The notes below the pieces were generated by a model, which was not told where the DNA came from, did no database searches, and saw only the letters and a list, made by a program, of their open reading frames with translations. Shown here in pieces: positions 63,155 to 64,000 of a stretch of DNA of 64,000 bases. The number at the start of each line of letters is the position of its first letter. Positions within the stretch are counted from its first letter, which is position 1. The stretch is from Pelotomaculum schinkii (lineage in GTDB: Bacteria; Bacillota; Desulfotomaculia; Desulfotomaculales; Pelotomaculaceae): contig NZ_QFGA01000001.1 of assembly GCF_004369205.1 (NCBI RefSeq), forward strand, positions 248,001-312,000, written 5' to 3'. Made by a program: the position numbers and the translations under genes.

Positions 63155-63264
63155 ATTGCACAGACGTCAGGACCGTTTTTTACCCAGATATTTACTAGGG
63201 AATGATAAAGCCCGTTATGCTATAATTATTAGACGACAACGCCTTTTTAGAGAGGAAGGTCGGT

Positions 63265-63840
63265 ATGAAGTGGCAGGGCTTAAAAATCCCTATTATTATT
63301 GTTTCTTTGCTGGCCGGTATGGCTTTATTTTTTGCAGGCCAATGGTTGTATCAAAAATACATTTTTAATGATCCGCTCAATTATGCCTTGAACAGCAACC
63401 AGTCAATTGAATCATTTAGCATAAGCAATAAAGGAAGCGTACTTCAGGTAAATGTAACTCTGAAATATGACGCGGACATGATGCTGTCTTACAAAGAGCT
63501 CCGTAAAGAACTTACCGATGCCATGGGCAAAAAGGACTTCCAACTGATCTTGGGTGACAATCGCAATGATGTGTTAAGACAGGTTTGGTTCAACTCCCAG
63601 TATGCCGTTTACGAGGCGTCCTTTCAAGGCAATTTCCAGGACATGGCTGCTGCGGTTAATGAGGAAGCCCGTGCCTCCGGAGTAGATGCGATCATTAACG
63701 TTGATCAGGAAAATATCTATTTGAGACTGAAACACGAAGGGCATACCCTTGATCAGGTAATTGCTCTCAGTGTAAATAAGAATTACGGTAATGGCCAGGC
63801 GCCTGCCACCGGAGGTGGGAATAATGATCAAGGAAATTAG
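63265..63840 (+). CDS. Membrane-anchored protein, function unknown
   Basis: This 191-residue protein is not recognised. One N-terminal membrane helix (about residues 8-28, IPIIIVSLLAGMALFFAG) is followed by an extracytoplasmic alpha/beta-looking domain and a Gly/Asn/Gln tail (ATGGGNNDQGN). AGAGGAAGG precedes the ATG, and TGCTATAAT at 63218-63226 may be an extended -10 promoter lacking a clear -35 box. The stop overlaps the start of the next gene, so they are co-translated. Confidence 0.82.
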   Translation: MKWQGLKIPIIIVSLLAGMALFFAGQWLYQKYIFNDPLNYALNSNQSIESFSISNKGSVLQVNVTLKYDADMMLSYKELRKELTDAMGKKDFQLILGDNRNDVLRQVWFNSQYAVYEASFQGNFQDMAAAVNEEARASGVDAIINVDQENIYLRLKHEGHTLDQVIALSVNKNYGNGQAPATGGGNNDQGN

Positions 63841-64000
63841 CATCGGACTGGGGCTTGCCGCAATAATTTCCCTGCTGGTGCTGGGATACGATATTACACC
63901 AATTTTGTTCCTTGCCGCGGCCGGCGCCGGGGTATTTTTCCTGGCCAAAACAAGAGGACTTTTTAGCGCCAAGAGTTTTAAAAGTACAGATGGCGCCGGA
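63824..64000 (+). CDS. Membrane protein, N-terminal part (cut by window end)
   Basis: An ATG with GGAGGTG six bases upstream opens a frame that runs to the window edge (59 codons). It codes for two hydrophobic segments, about residues 7-21 and 25-41 (PILFLAAAGAGVFFLA), then a basic stretch. It overlaps the end of the previous gene by 17 bases. No family can be named from this fragment. Confidence 0.7.
   Translation, partial: MIKEISIGLGLAAIISLLVLGYDITPILFLAAAGAGVFFLAKTRGLFSAKSFKSTDGAG

Overview
The window is a 64 kb stretch of a Gram-positive, endospore-forming, probably anaerobic Firmicute chromosome. The evidence for this is in the genes. Dipicolinate synthase (dpaA/dpaB), YlxY-type deacetylase, a DacF-like carboxypeptidase, TepA, YlzJ, YmxH and a SpoIIIE/FtsK translocase mark a spore former. 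CodY, RNase J, YlxR/YlxQ and UppP-type genes are typical Firmicute genes. The MEP isoprenoid pathway (dxr, ispG), a 2[4Fe-4S] ferredoxin and a selenium-tRNA gene (mnmH) fit an anaerobe of the Peptococcaceae/Desulfotomaculales kind, perhaps Pelotomaculum-like. That placement is inference from gene content and order. Many genes start with TTG or GTG. No rRNA, tRNA or CRISPR array was seen.

Layout. Positions 1-2756 hold an NHEJ cassette: the end of ku, then separate ligD ligase and ligD polymerase genes, split by a MITE-like repeat. Positions 2968-11781 hold dprA-topA-trmFO-xerC-hslV-hslU-codY, the same order as in Bacillus subtilis. Positions 12023-24466 hold rpsB-tsf-pyrH-frr, a PASTA-like mini-protein and a tiny ferredoxin, then uppS-cdsA-ytvI-like-dxr-rseP-ispG-proS and a diacylglycerol glycosyltransferase. 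Positions 24556-36454 hold the rimP-nusA-rnpM-ylxQ-infB-rbfA-nrnA-truB-ribF cluster, a toxin-antitoxin-like pair with its own promoter and palindrome, then rpsO and pnp. Positions 36577-48612 hold sporulation and lysine/dipicolinate genes: ylxY, dacF-like, mlpA, dut, a membrane protein, ymxH, an SDH-family serine protease with a 56-residue neighbour, dapB, dpaA, dpaB, asd, dapG and dapA. Positions 48966-56151 hold rnj, a rearranged island, tepA, ylzJ, uppP and ftsK/spoIIIE. Positions 56251-64000 hold mnmH, rodZ, a minus-strand fatty-acid kinase pair (fakB, fakA), a 32-codon acidic ORF, yajQ, rimO and two unidentified membrane-anchored proteins, the last cut by the window end.

The backbone is housekeeping: protein and tRNA synthesis and modification, envelope precursor synthesis (UppS, CdsA, Dxr, IspG, UppP) and lysine/dipicolinate synthesis. 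DapA and DapB supply dihydrodipicolinate, which DpaA/DpaB oxidise for the spore core, while Asd and DapG feed the same pathway.

The unusual material lies in the joints between conserved blocks. It includes a pair of 173-176 bp inverted-repeat elements, a structured dispersed repeat in three copies, a pseudogene copy of part of tepA with a duplicated terminator half, a decayed YD-repeat (RHS-like) secreted protein, the toxin-antitoxin-like pair, and several small ORFs below 60 codons. No large, clearly new multi-gene system is visible. The best candidates for undescribed biology are the SDH-protease/56-aa pair, the PASTA-mini/ferredoxin insertion in the frr-uppS joint, and the small pair upstream of rpsO.
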